A stretch of DNA of 64,000 nt from Hypholoma sublateritium FD-334 SS-4 (lineage: Eukaryota; Basidiomycota; Agaricomycetes; Agaricales; Strophariaceae). Below, piece after piece: positions 1 to 11,255 of the stretch. The notes under the pieces were generated by a model, which saw only the letters and a program-made list of their open reading frames with translations, made no database searches and was not told the DNA's origin. The stretch's first letter is position 1; the number at the start of each line of letters is the position of its first letter. Location of the stretch: the NCBI GenBank assembly GCA_000827495.1, contig KN817613.1, positions 95,251 through 159,250 on the forward strand, given 5' to 3'. Made by a program: the position numbers and the translations under genes.

Positions 1-196
1 TCAGTGCGCTTGCGCCGGAGGTGGTGCCGCTGACAAAGTCAGCATAGTTGCCGCTGGGCGACGTGAATGGGTGTGTAAACCGATATGTTGGAGGTTCAGT
101 GTAGCTGGCAAAACCACAGGTGGAAGGAGGTGCGCGCAGGCTTGCTGTTGCTCGCGCTGCACTGAAGCCATCCCTCAAACGACGGCCAACCCGCAT
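1..196 (-). CDS. possible 5' end of a minus-strand gene, runs off the left edge
   Basis: On the minus strand an ATG at 196..194 opens a frame of about 65 codons that stays open to the first base of the window. It starts MRVGRRLRDGFSAARATASL, is rich in Arg, Ala and Ser and poor in acidic residues, and later reads Tyr/Pro/Thr/Ser-rich sequence. That would suit a mitochondrial presequence or another N-terminal region, but no domain is visible. The gene would be divergent from the secreted-protein gene at 457. The frame could also be chance, because the stretch is short and GC-rich. No function is proposed. Confidence 0.3.
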   Translation of the reverse strand, partial: MRVGRRLRDGFSAARATASLRAPPSTCGFASYTEPPTYRFTHPFTSPSGNYADFVSGTTSGASAL

Positions 197-296
197 CTTT
201 CTCCTTGGCAATGCACCCCGCACAGCTTACCCAACTGATTGATGCCTCCTCGCGTTTGACCCCGTTCCCAGGATACTGATGCCCCTGTCCCCCTCC

Positions 297-303
297 TATA
301 AAA
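297..303 (+). promoter_or_regulatory. TATA box of the secreted Ala/Pro-rich protein gene
   Basis: TATAAAA in a pyrimidine-rich context about 155 bp before the ATG at 457. This leaves room for a 5' leader of roughly 120 nt. Confidence 0.5.
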
Positions 304-456
304 CCCCGCGGCGAACAGTATGATTCGCCAGCAGTGCTCTCATCTCCATCTCTTCGGCGCCAGGTTGCCCCTAGAGTTCTGTCTATTTCGCTGGTCGACA
401 TCCCCATACCCCACCCTTCGAAAGACATTTCTCCGACTTCTTCGTCTGTACACACG

Positions 457-1849
457 ATGATCTCCTCAGCCTCGACGCTCCTCCTTGTTTCGCTGGTCTT
501 CAATGCTGCGACGGTCTTAAGTGCCCCGATCAGGTGTGTTTTTTCTTCTTCGAGGGGTGGGGAGTGTGTGCTGATGTGGTGTTCGGTGTGTTAGAATGGA
601 CATCTCCGAGCCTGTTGCGCGCTCTGCGATGAGCACCCCGGTGCAGCCCGCCGCGCGCGCTGTTCCCCTCGAAGCGCGCGAGCCGGACGCCGCCCTCCCC
701 GCCGTCGAAGCGCGCGAGCGGCGCTACCCACGCCGCGTCCACTACGACTTCTACGAGAAGCGCTCTCCCACCCCTGCCCCCGCCCCCGCGCCCGTCGTGG
801 AAGTGCGCGAACGCCGCTTCCCCCGGCGCGCGCTGCACGACTTCTACAAGCGCTCCCCGGAGCCGGCGACGTCGGTGAAGGAGAACCTCACGTGGAGCAA
901 GGTCACCGTGCACGACACGCCCGCGGACGCTGCCGCTTTCAACGGCGCCCACGCTGGTGGCTCCGGCGACAAGCTCGCGCCGTCGGTGTCGATTGCGATC
1001 AGCGCGCCGACGGGTCTGCCGGATGGGACGACGACGATCTCGATGTCGACGGTTATACCCGATGCGCCGGCTGCTACGCCCGCTGTGGACCCTAATGCAG
1101 CGGCGGCGCCTGCGAGCCCAGCGCCGACGCCCGCTGGTGCCTCCCCCGACGCAGGCGCTGCGGCCCCCGCCGCTAGCACCCCCGACGCCAGCGCAGTCGC
1201 CCCTTCCGCTCCCGCCGCCGACGCAGGAGCCCCAGCCCCGGTAGCCACGGAGCCCGCAAGCAGTGCCACCCCCGTCAGTGCCCCCGCGCCCGCCGCGGCC
1301 ACCGACGCCCCCGCTGCTGCGCCCTCCCCCGCCGCCGACGCCCCAGCTGGCACGGACTCGCCCGCCGCACCTGCTGCGACTGATGCCAGCTCGCCTGCTG
1401 CACCTGATGCCACCGCGCCCGCTGCGCCTACTTCGGCCGCTCCAGCTGCTGAGGCTACGCCCTCGGCTGACGCCAGCGCGCCTGCAGCGGACGCCAGTAG
1501 CTCCTGCGCCGTGAGCTGCCCCGCGCCGTCGGCGACCGCCACCGACGCCGCGGGCGCAGCTGCCACGCCCACCGCGACGGACGCTGCTGCATCGGCTGAC
1601 GCCACTGTCACTGCCACCGCGACCGACGCCAGTGCAACCGCCTCTACCGCGGACGCCTCCTCCCCTGACGCCTCCACTGCGACCGCCACCGATGCCTCCA
1701 CCGCAACAGCAACCGACGCCCCCACGGCCGGTGGCGACGCCCAGCGCCGCTCCGCCAAGAACGCGTCCTCGCAGCCCGTCGCGCGGCGCGCACTCGCGTC
1801 CAGCGGTGCCGCCTGGGCGTCTGCTTTGAGGCGCCAGCTCAATCTCTGA
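457..1849 (+). CDS. secreted Ala/Pro-rich protein with repeated Kex2-like cleavage sites
   Basis: Two exons, 457-533 and 595-1849, with a 61 nt GT-AG intron, give 443 residues. The first exon encodes a typical signal peptide (MISSASTLLLVSLVFNAATV, then LSAP), so the product should enter the secretory pathway. Residues about 63-82 and 95-112 are two copies of an Arg-rich repeat of the form VEARERRYPRR-VHYDFYEKR, each ending in Lys-Arg followed by Ser-Pro, which is a Kex2-type site. The rest, about 300 residues, is low-complexity Ala/Pro/Thr/Asp/Ser with AxDA-type repeats. The C-terminus again carries dibasic pairs (QRR, ARR, LRR). No enzymatic domain is visible. It may be a cell-wall or secreted low-complexity protein, or a precursor that is cut into repeated peptides. 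Start choice is supported by the signal peptide and the TATA box upstream. Long ORFs on the opposite strand are shadows of the GC-rich repeats. Confidence 0.75.
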
Positions 1850-2389
1850 GTGAAGCTTACTCTCTGAGTGATGTGGACCTTTCGACTGGTACTTGTTACA
1901 ACTACACAGGGATGTATATACGCACGATTGCTGGCCTGTCCGACTGGATCGGCGGTTAATGCATATACCTTTACTGTTGATTTTCTGTGTGATTGTGTGA
2001 GGGTGAGGGGTGCGGGGGAGTTGTTTTGGGTAAATTTTCGGAGGAGCAGTTGTTTGATTTTCGTGTGCGACGGTGAGTTAGCGCCCGGGGTGGGGATGCG
2101 ATGATTAGGCGGGGTGGGCGGGCTGCGGCCGCGCCGTCGTATGTAGGGTGTCCTCTAAGGTCTTGCATGGCTGTTCGACGTGGTGATATTCACTGCCGAA
2201 CAATCAAGGCAGAGAGTGTACGAGCCAATAAATACTCCAACGCTGCTGCCGATTTCCGTCTTGCTCCCTCGTCGTACGACTCGGACATGACTGCATCGCA
2301 TGCAAGAAAGTATCCACGCAATCCGTCGACTGTATTGCCTCTCCATCATCCACCAAGAACCCGCCCTGCTTCACCGACGGCAGTGCGCC
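1850..2389. other. intergenic, no gene seen
   Basis: 3' flank of the secreted-protein gene. Only short unsupported ORFs. Bases about 2340-2412 resemble 5535-5620, sharing the stretch around TAGAGCGTTCTCGAACGG. Confidence 0.5.
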
Positions 2390-2980
2390 AGGTAGAGCGT
2401 TCTCGAACGGGTCACTAAAATGCTTGTCGCATTTACTGAACTGAACGCGCACAGATCGGTGTAATGTGTATTAGTATACAACCAACCACGTATGAAGTAG
2501 TAAGCATCACCTAGTCGAACGACTCCGTGCAACGACAAATTGTATGTATGCCAAAAAAAAGGGCAGAAGGAGGGAAAAAGACAGATACATGCGAAATGTA
2601 TATCCTATCTGAATCACAGGCCGGAGGGGAAAGAAAAAGAAACGGATAAGCGGATACATGCTAGTGTACAGCTGCAGGCGTGGGGCGGGTGATTATTGTG
2701 TGCGTACATGATAGCAATAACAGTGATGGCAGGCAGACGACGGGTAGCGTATCCAATAATTCTAGATCCGTGGGTGCGAAGCGGAAACGGGTGCGAGGAC
2801 AAGGGAATAGGCCAGATGCGGGCTCAGCGCCCGCGCGCCATCGCGCGCTCCTTCTCCTTCCTGCGCTGGCGCTTCTCCTCCTCGTGGCGCTTCTCCTCCT
2901 CGACCGCGAGCATCTCCTCGCGCTTCGCAATGCGTGCACTAAAAAAAACAAGCAACCATCAGCACGCCACCCATCCAAAA
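2390..2980 (-). pseudogene. duplicated 3' end of spt2 (last exon plus downstream flank)
   Basis: Bases 2824-2938 repeat the last exon of the spt2 gene at 6773-6887 with few changes, including the TGA stop (2824-2826), the intact reading frame and the acceptor site beside 2938. About 40 bp of the upstream intron is still recognisable. The downstream flank is duplicated too: 2400-2820 matches 6160-6770, except that the copy lacks a stretch of nearly 200 bp present at about 6485-6680. No other spt2 exons are present, so this is a fragment and not a gene. Confidence 0.85.
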
Positions 2981-3330
2981 AACCCCTTGTGTCTTTAATT
3001 ACTTATATACGTCGATGTGATTTCAGATCATCGACCCTTGGACCCACTTTGCTCGAATACAAGGGAAGGATAAATTCTACGGTACCAGAATTGTGCACTT
3101 TCAAGCCTAATTACTACTGAGAATCCATACTAGGTTGCAGGCACGACCACGACGAGGACTTGACTAATAGGACTGGGCACTGCGTATCGAGCGTTGAAGC
3201 ACCAAGAATTACCTCCCACTTACGCTATCCAGCTGCAGCGTACGTAAATAACTCGACTCCTCCATCTCTCACACAGAACGCGAACACATAAATAGCGCAA
3301 ACGGCACCTCTCTAATGACATTTCAAACCC

Positions 3331-5345
3331 ATGGCCTCTGCATCCCTCCTCGACGACATCTCGCACATCTACCCCCCCTCCTCTGGGGCGCTCGTCACGT
3401 ACGGCGGCGCCGCAGCCCTCGCACTCCTCGCGTATCTCATCTACTCCACCGTCGTCCCGGACGACAGCGGCTCGATCAGGACGCTCGGCGGCTTCCCGGT
3501 GCTCACCGCCTGGGCGTTCTTCACCCAGCGCTACGACTTCTTCTGGGGGAACTTCCAGAAGCACGCCGCGCCGCACTTCAAGTTCAGCGTGCTCCATGTG
3601 CGTGCTCTCCTATTATGGGTACCCGTTCGATGCACGTGCTGACCAGTAATGTACAGCACCAGGTCGTCGCGCTGCGCGGGGAGGAGGCCCGCCAGGCGTT
3701 CTTCAACTCGAAGAGCCTCAACTTCTCGGAAGGGTACAAAATTCTGCTTGGAGGCGTACGCCGCCTTTTTCTTGTAACTTTAACGGAATATAACGAATGA
3801 TTTTTTTCTGCAGGCTCCTTCCCTCGAGGACATAAATATCCAATCCAGCGGGGAAGGGGGAGCGTGGTTCAACAAGCAAGTCGCCCTCTTGTTCACGAAT
3901 AAGCAACGGCTCACGGAGAGTAAGCGTCCTATATTATCGCCGTGGTATATTACATTGTTCCTAACTGCGTTTTTTGCGTACCAGATATCCCGACCTTGGT
4001 TGAGGACATCAACAGGCGCATGGAGTCGTGGGGACAAGAGGGCCAGATCGACCCGTTCAAGAGCATATATGATGTACGTGCGATGTAATAAACGAATTTT
4101 ACCCCTACGACCTGGCGATCCTGTATACAGCTCGTATTCCAGATGACGGTGCGGATGGCAAGCTGCGACGAACTGGCGAACGATGCGCAGGAGCTGGAGA
4201 AAATCCAAGAGCTCTATTGGATACTCGAAAAGAGCGCAACACCGACGGCGGTTCTCCTTCCGTGGTTCCCGGGGCGCGCAAAGAAAGCGAAAGAGGTGGC
4301 CACCCGACAACTCTATATGAAGTTGAGCCACTATGTCGACCTCAGAAGGGAGGCCAAGGTCCCGACAAACAACGCAATTGATATTCTCGTCGGACAGGGG
4401 CGCTCGAACCCCGACATAATTGCAGTAAGTTGTGGTGGAGTGGTCCACACCAAAGCACCGGATACTTATTTAAATAACGCAGTTTATCCTCGGCGTTATA
4501 CTTACGGGTGTCATTAATACAGGAATTCAGTGTAAGCAGACCACCCCGTAATTTTACGGCAAACGCACTTCCTGATTTCCGGCGACTTTCAATATAGCTT
4601 GCTGGGCGCTTCTTTTCCTAGGCACCAATCCAGAATGGCGCGCCAAAGTCCAAGCAGAAGTCGACAGTATAATCGAGAAGCACACCAACACCACGTCGCG
4701 CGCCGAGCCGCTGCACAAGCGCCTCGCGTCCGTGCCCACGTCCGTCTGGGAAGACGAAATGCCCGTCCTGGAGCTCGTCATCCGCGAGACGCTGCGCGTC
4801 ATCTTCACCTTGACCCTGCTGCGCCGCAACGTCGTCGAGGACATCACCGTCTCAGGCGGGGTGATCAGGCCGGGCGATTTCATCGCGTACAACGTCGACG
4901 ACGCGCACAGGAATCCGGATATCTATACCGACGCGGACCGGTTCGACCCAGGGCGTTTCCTCCCTGGACGCGAGGAAGACAAGAAGGCGACGTTTGCGTT
5001 CCTCGGGTGGGGTGTGGGTGAGTATGCTGCAGCTGTGTCTCATGTTTATTTTTCTTGCAGCTGACAGGATTTTCCAGGACGCCACCCGTGCACTGGGATG
5101 AAGATAGCCAAGCTTGAAATCAAACTCATCGTCGCGATGATGCTCGCTGCGTATGACTATGACGTGGTTGACTCTGCCGGTCGACCGTCAAAGAACCTAC
5201 CTGAACACGATCGGAACGACATACACCAGGTATGTACTACGAACTTCCCTTACTATTAAGATGGACAGTCTGACCCCAGCGCCTTTGACAGGCCAGGCCT
5301 GTGGGAGAGCCTGTCTATTTGAGATTTGAGAGGGTGGTCGAGTGA
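3331..5345 (+). CDS. cytochrome P450 monooxygenase, ER-anchored
   Basis: Nine exons (3331-3597, 3657-3755, 3814-3919, 3985-4073, 4131-4424, 4483-4531, 4598-5017, 5078-5229, 5292-5345) join in frame to 509 residues, the usual P450 length. Residues about 18-40 form a hydrophobic N-terminal anchor for the ER membrane. Hallmarks are the I-helix GVINTG, followed after the next splice by SCWALLFLGTNPEW, the K-helix ExxR in RETLR, the FDPGRF motif and the heme-thiolate loop FLGWGVGRHPCTG, whose Cys is the axial ligand. The I-helix has Asn where most P450s have Asp/Glu before the conserved Thr, as in CYP7/CYP8-type enzymes. Substrate and family number cannot be given. A TATA-like CATAAATAG lies near 3285. 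The gene lies between two copies of the spt2 3' end, which suggests local rearrangement, but no break is seen in it. Confidence 0.9.
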
Positions 5346-6149
5346 TCGCACTTCCTTTTTCCTAAGTGCCGCTGTGTGCACGCCAGTGACTGCCAATTAT
5401 GTCAAATTAATTACCTCAGAGTAGATAAATAGAGGCTAGCCTTTCTGTATTCATATTTCGAAAGTTGTTCGAAAGTTCAAGTGTTCTAGTAGGAGTCGAA
5501 GTCAAGAGAATCGTGATATCGATGGATTCCATCCGAGAGTCATCGATGAGTTTCTCCGTCCTCCTTCGAGAAGCCGCCCGCGAGTTTTTCACCGACGGCA
5601 GGTAGAGCGTTCTCGAACGGCGAATTCCACCACGGGTGGGCCTCCGTTGAGTCGTTCCGCCCAGCAAGCTTGCGCGCAGAGCGCCGCGAGTAGGGGCGCT
5701 GGAACTCTGAGTCGCCCGCGCGTGCGTTCCAGCTAAGTCTACGTTGCGCAGTGGGCGATTGGATGCCCGGTGTGCGCGCCAAGCTTAGTACATAGCTTCT
5801 ATGCGTCGGGTCCGCTGTGGAGTGGGCGGTACGGTTTTTTGTGATACATCATATATGATCCATCAGCTCCTGGCTCTTGAGTCTGTAGCAAAGCACGAAC
5901 CTGGTCCCCGATTTGAAGAGGAGGTTGTAAAAGATGCGAGTACTTCGCCATCCATTGTTTGTCACGGTCTGCGGAGGGAACATTGGGGGAAATGATGTCG
6001 GTCATCTGAAGAGTTTGGTCGATGTCGATGTTTGGATGTTGGCTGCTAATACGCGGGACCGTCGAAGGGTTTGTTGAACGTTGAACGTTCAACTTTCGCA
6101 ATGCACATCGGAGAGCCCATGTGACCGTCAAAACAACCTATTACATCGG
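5346..6149. other. intergenic, short dispersed repeat only
   Basis: 3' flank of the P450 gene. Bases 5535-5620 share a short repeat with 2340-2412. No coding region is supported. Confidence 0.45.
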
Positions 6150-6772
6150 GGCGTCACTCAAAATCCTTGTCGCATTTACTGAACGCTCACGGATCGGTGT
6201 ATTGTGTATTAGTATATAACCAACCACGTATGAAGTAGTAAACATCTCCCAGGCGAACGACGTGCAACGACAAATTGTATGTATGCCAAAAAAAAAAAGG
6301 GGGGCAGAAGGAAGGAAAAAGACAGATACATGCGAAATGTATATTCCAATCTGAATCACAAGCCGGAGGGGAAAAAAAAGAAACGGATAAGCGGATACAT
6401 GCTAGTGTACAGCTGCAGGCTTGGGTCGGTGCGGGTGATTATTGTGTGCGTACATGATAGCAATAACAGTGATGGCAGGCAGACAGGCGTAGTACTGATT
6501 GTTTGATTGATTGATGGGTGTGTATAGATGGATGGAGCGGAGATGCACGAAGTGGTGTGGATGTGCACTCTATGTACATGGGGCGGCGAGAGACCGCCGA
6601 TGCGGGTTTATGATTTCGTCAGAAGCAAGCAAGAAATGAAGAAAGAAGGAAAGAGACAGAGAATCCAGCCCGGGTAGAGAGACGGGTAGCGTATCCAATA
6701 GTTCTAGATCCGTGGTTGCGAAGCAGAAACGGGTGCGCGGACAAAGACACAGGCCAGGGCCAGGGGACGGGC
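6150..6772. repeat. 3' flank of spt2, second copy of the local duplication
   Basis: Direct repeat of 2400-2820 (landmarks: CTTGTCGCATTTACTGAAC and GATAGCAATAACAGTGATGG). It carries nearly 200 bp (about 6485-6680) that the other copy lacks. It probably includes the spt2 3' UTR. Confidence 0.8.
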
Positions 6773-8311
6773 TCAGCGCCCGCGCGCCATTGCGCGCTCC
6801 TTCTCCTTCCTGCGCTGGCGTTTCTCCTCCTCGTGGCGCTTCTCCTCCTCGACAGCGAGCATCTCCTCGCGCTTCGCAATGCGCGCACTAAAAAAAACAA
6901 GCAATCATCAGCACGCTACCCATCAAACAAAACACAAACAACGCACCTCGCCTTCTCCTCGCGCTCGAGCGCCGTCGCGTCCGCCTCCATGTCCTCGTCG
7001 TCGCTGAACACGTCGCGCGAGACGTACGCCCGCCGGTCCTTCCCGAACATCTTCCAGATCTCCTGCGAGATGTCCATCTGCTGCGCGCCCCCGGCGCTGC
7101 GCCGCTTCGCGGGCGGCGGCGACTCGGACAGGCTCGGCGAGCGGGGGCGCTTGGGCGCCTTCTGGCTTGCGCTGGTGCTGGCTGCGGGGCGCAAAGCGGA
7201 CGCTGCGGAGGTCTTGCTGATTTTGGGGAGCTTGCCGGCGGTGTCAGCCGGGTTCGTGCGCGAGGGGAGGCTCGTCGATTTGTTGAGCGACGACGGGGCG
7301 TACTTCGCCGGCGCGGGCTTGGACGCACGGGGGTCAGCCCGCTGCGACGAGGGGGCGGACGTAGACGTAGAAGCAGACGGGCCTGGGCAACGACGTCAGC
7401 ACACATAGCCAACCCATCGGGCGCCACTCACGGGAGGCCGGTGTGTCCGCACGCGAAGGTGGCGACGACGACGCCGTAGCGGGCGCCGGAGACGCCTTCG
7501 CCGACTGCCTGCTGTCCCGCTTCTTGGTGTCCGAGAACCAGTCGGTGAACTGCAGCGCCTCGCTGCCGTCGAGCACCTTCCGGTTCGCGCGCACCTCCAT
7601 CTGGATCTCGTCCTCCGTGCGCTTGTCGCGCTTCTTCATGTTCAGCTGTACGAGTGTGTTGGGCTTCGCCGCCAGGCGGTCCTTCACCGAGCCGCCTGCG
7701 GCTGCCGGGTCGTCCGCGGCCTGGGCGCCGCCGCGGTTGGTGACGATGTTCACCGCACCGCCCGGGAGGCGCATCCCTGTCTTCCCGTGCGTGCGCACGG
7801 GCGCCGCGAGCCGCTTCGACACGGAGAACAGCCGCCGCATCTCCGCCTGCTGCTTGCGTTCGCGCAGCTCCTCGCGCGTGAGCCCGGGCCCGGCGTCCGC
7901 CGCGTCGTCGTCCGGCATGCGCCGGCGGCGCACCGCATCGCGGACGTCCGAGGATGACGCAGGCCACTTGCCCGAAGCCCCGCCGCCGCCCCCAGCGGCC
8001 ATCTTGCCCGCCTTCTTCGGGCCGTATCGCAGTGCCTCGCGCTGGGCGTCCTCGATGCGCTGCGCCGCCGCCTCGCGCGTGCGGCGCTCCTCTGCAAGGC
8101 GCTCCTCGCGCTCCTGCTCGCGCTGCGCCTCCTCGAGCCGCCGCATCCGCAGCTTCTTCTCCAGCTGGCGCTCGCGCTCGTCGCGCTCCTCCTGCTGGCG
8201 GCGCTGTGCGGTCTCCTTGCGGCGGCGCTCCTGCAGGGCGGTCTCGACGGCCTGCTGCGACTCGCGGGTGTGGCTGGCGCTGAGCGCCATCAGGGAGGCG
8301 AACGACGTCAT
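6773..8311 (-). CDS. spt2: SPT2 chromatin protein
   Basis: Three exons read from high to low coordinates (8311-7432, 7382-6947, 6887-6773) give 476 residues. SPT2 proteins bind histones H3-H4 and DNA and help keep nucleosomes intact during transcription; the product is nuclear. The N-terminal part has a long charged Arg/Glu coiled region (about residues 25-95), then basic and low-complexity segments. The C-terminal region is diagnostic: IWKMFGKDRRAY, then SDDEDMEADATALEREEKAR, joining across the last intron to SARIAKREEMLAVEEEKR and a basic tail. This matches the conserved SPT2 C-terminal domain that contacts H3-H4. Introns are 49 and 59 nt. A tandem duplication lies in its promoter side (8521-9090), and its last exon is duplicated at 2824-2938. 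Confidence 0.92.
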
Positions 8312-8520
8312 GCTGCGTGCGTGGGGGTGGTGTGGGTGTCAATTTCGGTGTCGATGCGGCGGGCTGCGAAGGGGACGACGACGGGGTATGGGAGAGGGGT
8401 GGGTAAGGGTGTCGTGGCCAGTGGCCCCCGCTGTATAAACGGTGTTTGCTCGTGTTTGGCACAGCCTCCTGGACAATGAATCAGCCAGTGGCCACTGCAA
8501 CAAAGGCGACGGCAACCAAT

Positions 8521-9090
8521 GAATGGATGCAAGTTGCAGCACAAAGCGACGCGGAGAAATAGGATGATCCGTGTTTCCAACTTGTTTCCAACGTCTATAT
8601 ATTTTGCGGCGTAATAAAATAATAATTACATCGAACGTGGCTCGAGTTGGACTCGAGCTCGCTCGTTGGTCACTTGGTATCGGGCCGTGGGTGGCACCGA
8701 GCTGGATAAAGTTTGGATAAAATGACAGTAAAATGGCAGAAGGGCAAGCAAGTGTCGTGGGCATTAACAATCGCCCACAAGAACGCGGGGCCGCACCCGC
8801 TCGATTTTACACCCTCCGACCCTCACACGCCCCCCGGCCGTGATGCACGCAGATCGCAGGACAAAGCGACACGGAGAAATGGGGTGATCCATGTTTCCAT
8901 CGTCATTGAGTATATTTTGCGGCGTAATAAAACATGATAATTACATCGAACGTAATTCGCTCGTTGGTATTGCGCCGCAGGTGGCAGCGGGACGGGTAAA
9001 GTGTCATGAACAAGTCGTACAAGCATGTGCGGGCATTCAATCCCCCACACAAACGCGGGGCCGCGCACCGCGCTAATCCAGCGCTGTGGA
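8521..9090. repeat. diverged tandem duplication, period about 320 bp
   Basis: 8541-8840 and 8861-9090 are direct repeats. Both contain ACAAAGCGAC-CGGAGAAAT, then TATATTTTGCGGCGTAATAAAA, ATTACATCGAACG, a Gly-rich GC stretch and a GGGGCCGC landmark. It fills the space between spt2 and the 3' end of the MFS gene and may carry the spt2 promoter. Confidence 0.75.
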
Positions 9091-9123
9091 TCGTTGCTCC
9101 CCCAATCAAATGCCTCCGCATGC

Positions 9124-11255
9124 TCACGCGCGCCCCCGGCTGTGCCGCGGCAGGAGCGCCGCCACGCCGAGCGCTCCGCACACCATCGCGAGCATGACGA
9201 CGTACACGAAGTTCCCGCCGAGGTAGTGCCGCGCGATCGACACCGAGAACAGCGAGTTCGCCGCGGCTGGCCCGATCGCGCGCATCACGCTCACCAGCAT
9301 CTGCACGGCGCACGTCAGCGAGCTGAAGATAAAGGTATGGGGCAGGGCGGGCACGCACCTGGCTGAGCCCGTTCGTTGCGCCGAGCGAGGCGCGGTTCGG
9401 CGACGCGTTTTGGATGAAGATGAAGATGGCGCCTGCAATCCGTCAGCCACCAGACCAGGGCCATACAGGGAAGAGCGCGCACCGTAAGCCATGCTCACCG
9501 CGACCGAGTTCGCGATCTGCAGCACCACCACCGCCCACACAAGCGGAGTATACCCGCGCTCCCGCGCGAGCCAGTTCACCAGCGGGAACGTCGCGAACAG
9601 CGGCACCGCCGACGCAATGCCGCACATGAACACGCGCTTCGAGCCGAAGTGGTCGTTCAGCCGCGCGAAGAAGAACACCTGGATCACGCCGTTCAGCACG
9701 CCGTATATCGAGAGCAGGTTCCCGATCGCCGGCGGCGCGAGGCCGAAGCCCCCGAGGGCAATGGGCGTGGAGAGGAACACGGGGTGGATGGCGCGGAAGG
9801 CGATGTCGACGAGCGAGAGCGAGGCGTAGTTCCCCGCGGCGACGACGACGTCGCGCGTGAGCAGCGCGCGGAGCGGGAGCGGCTTGTCCACCTCCGTCGC
9901 GTCGTCGACGAGGCCCGCGCTTTTCGCGGGGGCCGAGGGTGCAAGCGCACTAGGCTCCGGCGCAGGGCTTGCGGGCGGCGTGGCCTTCGCCTTCCTGAAG
10001 CCCAGGAGCACCGCGATAGGGGTCGGGAAGCGCACTGTCTCCTCGAGGAACAGGAAGGTGACGAGCCATGCGACTGCGGAGAAGGTGGCGGGGACTGCGC
10101 AGGGCAGGAAGTACGGGTATTTCTTGTGGAACTCGCTGTGGCCAAACAGTTGCGGGAATCGCTCTGCCGGCCGTGCTAACGACCCCCCGATAATGGGTCC
10201 GATCTAGCAAGCGAAGAGCGAAGAAGTCGTGTCAGCGCGCGTTACTTGGAGCGGGGCTGCAATTATAGGCTCACTGTGGACCCCGTCGACCACGCAATCG
10301 GCTGGTATGCATACGCCTATACAAAAGCACGACAGAGCGGGGTGAGATGCGGCTGCGGGAAAGCTCGAATCACTCACTTTAGATATATTAGTGTCATCAG
10401 TCATCTCTGCCATGATGCTGCCAATGGGACGATCAGAACACGCATCTCCTGCATAGACCGTTTACGTCGCCTACTGTACCTTTTAATGACGCCAATGTTC
10501 CCATCTGGAGAGGATGCGCATCAGCGCGGAAATATGGGGGAGGAGAAAACCGAATGCATACTCAATGCACCATTCAAGCTTCGACTGATGAGAGAGTTTA
10601 GCCACTTATCTCAATCACAAGACGGGGTCCGGTGGACTGGGGTACTGCAAGTCGAATAGGAATCGCGCTCCCAATTTCACAGAGAGTGCGCCCGCCGCTG
10701 CAGTACCTCCATCCGCCCGACCCATCCCAATACAAAAATAACACACCTGAGCACCAGCCCCCAAAAGGTCGTAGAAAGCCCAAAACAGAACATCGACACA
10801 CAGAGCCCTGCAAGTCCCACAAGAATCACTGGCTTTCGGCCGATCCGGTCAGATAGCCGGCTCCAATGCAGCACGGTGAATGCCTGAGTCAGAAAAAAGA
10901 GGGATTGCTGATTACGAACAATAACATGAGTCAGTTAGTTACAGGCTAAGCGAGGAAGGCGCGTCGCGGGACACACCATGAGCCCGACGTAGTACCCCAC
11001 TTTCGCCTCGTCGCCGTTCGTGATGCCGAGGTCGCGGATGAGCTGAAATTTTTAGGCGCGTTGAGCACGCGATGAATGAGGTGATATAGGGAGGATACGT
11101 ACCTGCGGCGCGAATGGGTAGATGACCTGGGACGTCAGCGGCTCTGCGAGCTGCAGGAACAGCACGATGGAGAACTGGAACGCCGGCAGCGGAGTCGCCT
11201 TCTTCTTGCCCGTACAGGGCAGCAACGGCGTCTCCTCGTCGGTCGTGGCGGTCAT
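9124..11255 (-). CDS. major facilitator superfamily transporter (DHA1/ZIFL-like)
   Basis: Ten exons from high to low coordinates (11255-11103, 11042-10977, 10907-10747, 10584-10562, 10504-10480, 10417-10378, 10316-10275, 10203-9483, 9432-9359, 9300-9124) join in frame to 493 residues, including three micro-exons of 23, 25 and 40 nt. The protein starts MTATTDEETPLLP, a di-leucine-like sorting signal before the first membrane helix. Loop 2-3 carries the MFS motif A as WSRLSDRIGRKP, followed by the helix region SRSLNGALNGNIGVIKS and by IGPIIGGSLARP. The later helices include GNYASLSLVDIAFRAI and AIGPAAANSLFSVS. This pattern matches the fungal MFS drug or zinc-induced-facilitator-like group, proton-coupled exporters of the plasma or vacuolar membrane. 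The substrate is unknown. A long hydrophilic loop near the middle is Ala/Pro-rich. Confidence 0.9.

Noticed and set aside
844..1842. Long minus-strand ORF over the secreted protein gene
   Set aside because: Ala/Gly/Val-only translation, a mirror of the GC-rich repeats; the plus strand has signal peptide, intron and TATA box.
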